A stretch of DNA of 64,000 nt from Cyprinodon diabolis. Lineage: Eukaryota > Chordata > Actinopteri > Cyprinodontiformes > Cyprinodontidae. A program made the translations under genes and the position numbers. Below are positions 63,739 through 64,000 of the stretch, one piece after another (position 1 is the stretch's first letter; every line of letters starts with the position of its first letter). Where the stretch lies: assembly GCA_030533445.1 (NCBI GenBank), contig CM060065.1, positions 496,001-560,000 of the forward strand, read 5' to 3'. The notes below the pieces were generated by a model. It did no database searches. It worked only from the letters and a program-made list of their open reading frames with translations, and was not told where the DNA came from.

Positions 63739-64000
63739 CTTGGCAGGCCCAAACGAGTAGTGAGGGTCTGGTGGAACCTCAGTCAGGGACGTGTTCAACT
63801 CCCACCTCCGGGAGAGCTACTCTCAGGTCCCGAGGGAGGTTGGAGACATGGAGTTCGAATGGGCTGTGTTCTCTGCCTCTATTGTCGATGTGGCTGCCCG
63901 TAGCTGTGGCCATAAGGTTTGTGGTGCCTGTCGTGGCGGCAATCCCCGAACCCGGTGGTGGACACCGAAAGTAAGGGATGCTGTCAAGCTGAAGAAGGAG
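63739..64000 (+). pseudogene. LINE ORF2 inter-domain region, frameshifted, runs off the window
   Basis: A short piece in one frame (LGRPKRVVRVWW, from 63,739) is followed after a small deletion by a different frame. That frame is open from 63,782 to the window end (73 codons) and includes VFNSHLRESYSQVPRE, NPRTRWWTP and AVKLKKE. A TAG at 63,758-63,760 closes this second frame upstream. The segment matches what I recall of the region between endonuclease and reverse transcriptase in fish Rex3-type elements. I see no known catalytic residue in it. Two overlapping ATG-started frames (63,706-63,903 and 63,771-63,974) are incidental to this decayed copy. Confidence 0.78.

Larger units (their letters stand above)
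63549..64000 (+). mobile_element. Decayed, 5'-truncated non-LTR retrotransposon (Rex3/RTE-like LINE), open at window edge
   Basis: The + strand encodes, in three different reading frames, successive pieces that I recognise from ORF2 of a common fish LINE: the C-terminal end of the apurinic-type endonuclease, then the linker before the reverse transcriptase. The order of recognisable motifs is HQDTLGRR, MIDFVV, STDHHL, GRPKRVVRV, NPRTRWWTP and AVKLKK. The reverse transcriptase itself would lie beyond base 64,000. At least three frame changes and an in-frame stop show that the copy is dead. The Rex3/RTE assignment comes from memory of fish elements of this type, not from a search, so the clade is less certain than the LINE call. 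Confidence 0.85.

Noticed and set aside
63706..63974. Two overlapping + strand open frames (63,706-63,903 and 63,771-63,974)
   Set aside because: The recognisable LINE residues jump between frames here. The first contains only a short true piece (GRPKRVVRV) and the second is out of frame with the readable sequence.

Overview
The window is almost entirely one giant satellite array. From base 1, where the array already runs in from the left, to about 63,540 every base belongs to head-to-tail copies of a 58-bp monomer or its 64-bp variant. Dividing length by monomer size gives roughly 1,050-1,080 monomers. All read in the same direction, and I saw no inverted monomer and no foreign insertion inside the array. 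Only the last ~450 bp (63,549-64,000) are different: a decayed, 5'-truncated piece of a non-LTR retrotransposon (LINE) ORF2 on the + strand. The residues I can read (HQDTLGRR, STDHHL, TRWWTP) fit the endonuclease/linker region of the fish Rex3/RTE-type LINEs as I remember them, so a teleost nuclear genome is the most likely source. I see no intact protein-coding gene, RNA gene, CRISPR array or bacterial feature.

The array is hierarchical. Level 1 is the 58/64-bp monomer with linked diagnostic variants. Level 2 is short multi-monomer modules tandemly doubled: 232 bp near 34.7 kb, 354 bp near 1.0 kb, 580 bp near 62 kb and 656 bp near 8.7 kb. Level 3 is kilobase blocks: 1,782 bp x2 (13,054-16,617), 1,718 bp x2 (21,016-24,451), 1,712 bp x2 (33,623-37,046), 5,054 bp x2 (23,369-33,476), and an indel-rich ~4.5-kb pair (about 3,470-11,785). 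Level 4 is a 20,734-bp block present twice in direct tandem (16,358-37,091 and 37,092-57,825). Every rare variant I compared agrees between its two copies. The two 5,054-bp copies inside each block differ at several positions, which gives a relative order of events: monomer, then 1.7 kb, then 5 kb, then 20.7 kb.

Layout: 1-2,270 is a diverged relative of 17.2-18.5 kb; 2,430-3,270 is a copy of 12.6-13.4 kb; 3.5-11.9 kb is the old 4.5-kb pair; 13.05-16.6 kb is the 1,782-bp pair; 16.36-57.83 kb is the 20.7-kb pair; 58.3-61.2 kb is a partial, mutated third relative of part of that block; 61.9-63.54 kb is the more degenerate array edge; 63.55-64.0 kb is the LINE remnant. The pattern, with a homogeneous interior, a degenerate right edge and crossovers in register at monomer homology, fits unequal crossing-over or a similar recombination process. 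A 20.7-kb duplication with no visible difference could also be an assembly artefact and should be tested as such.
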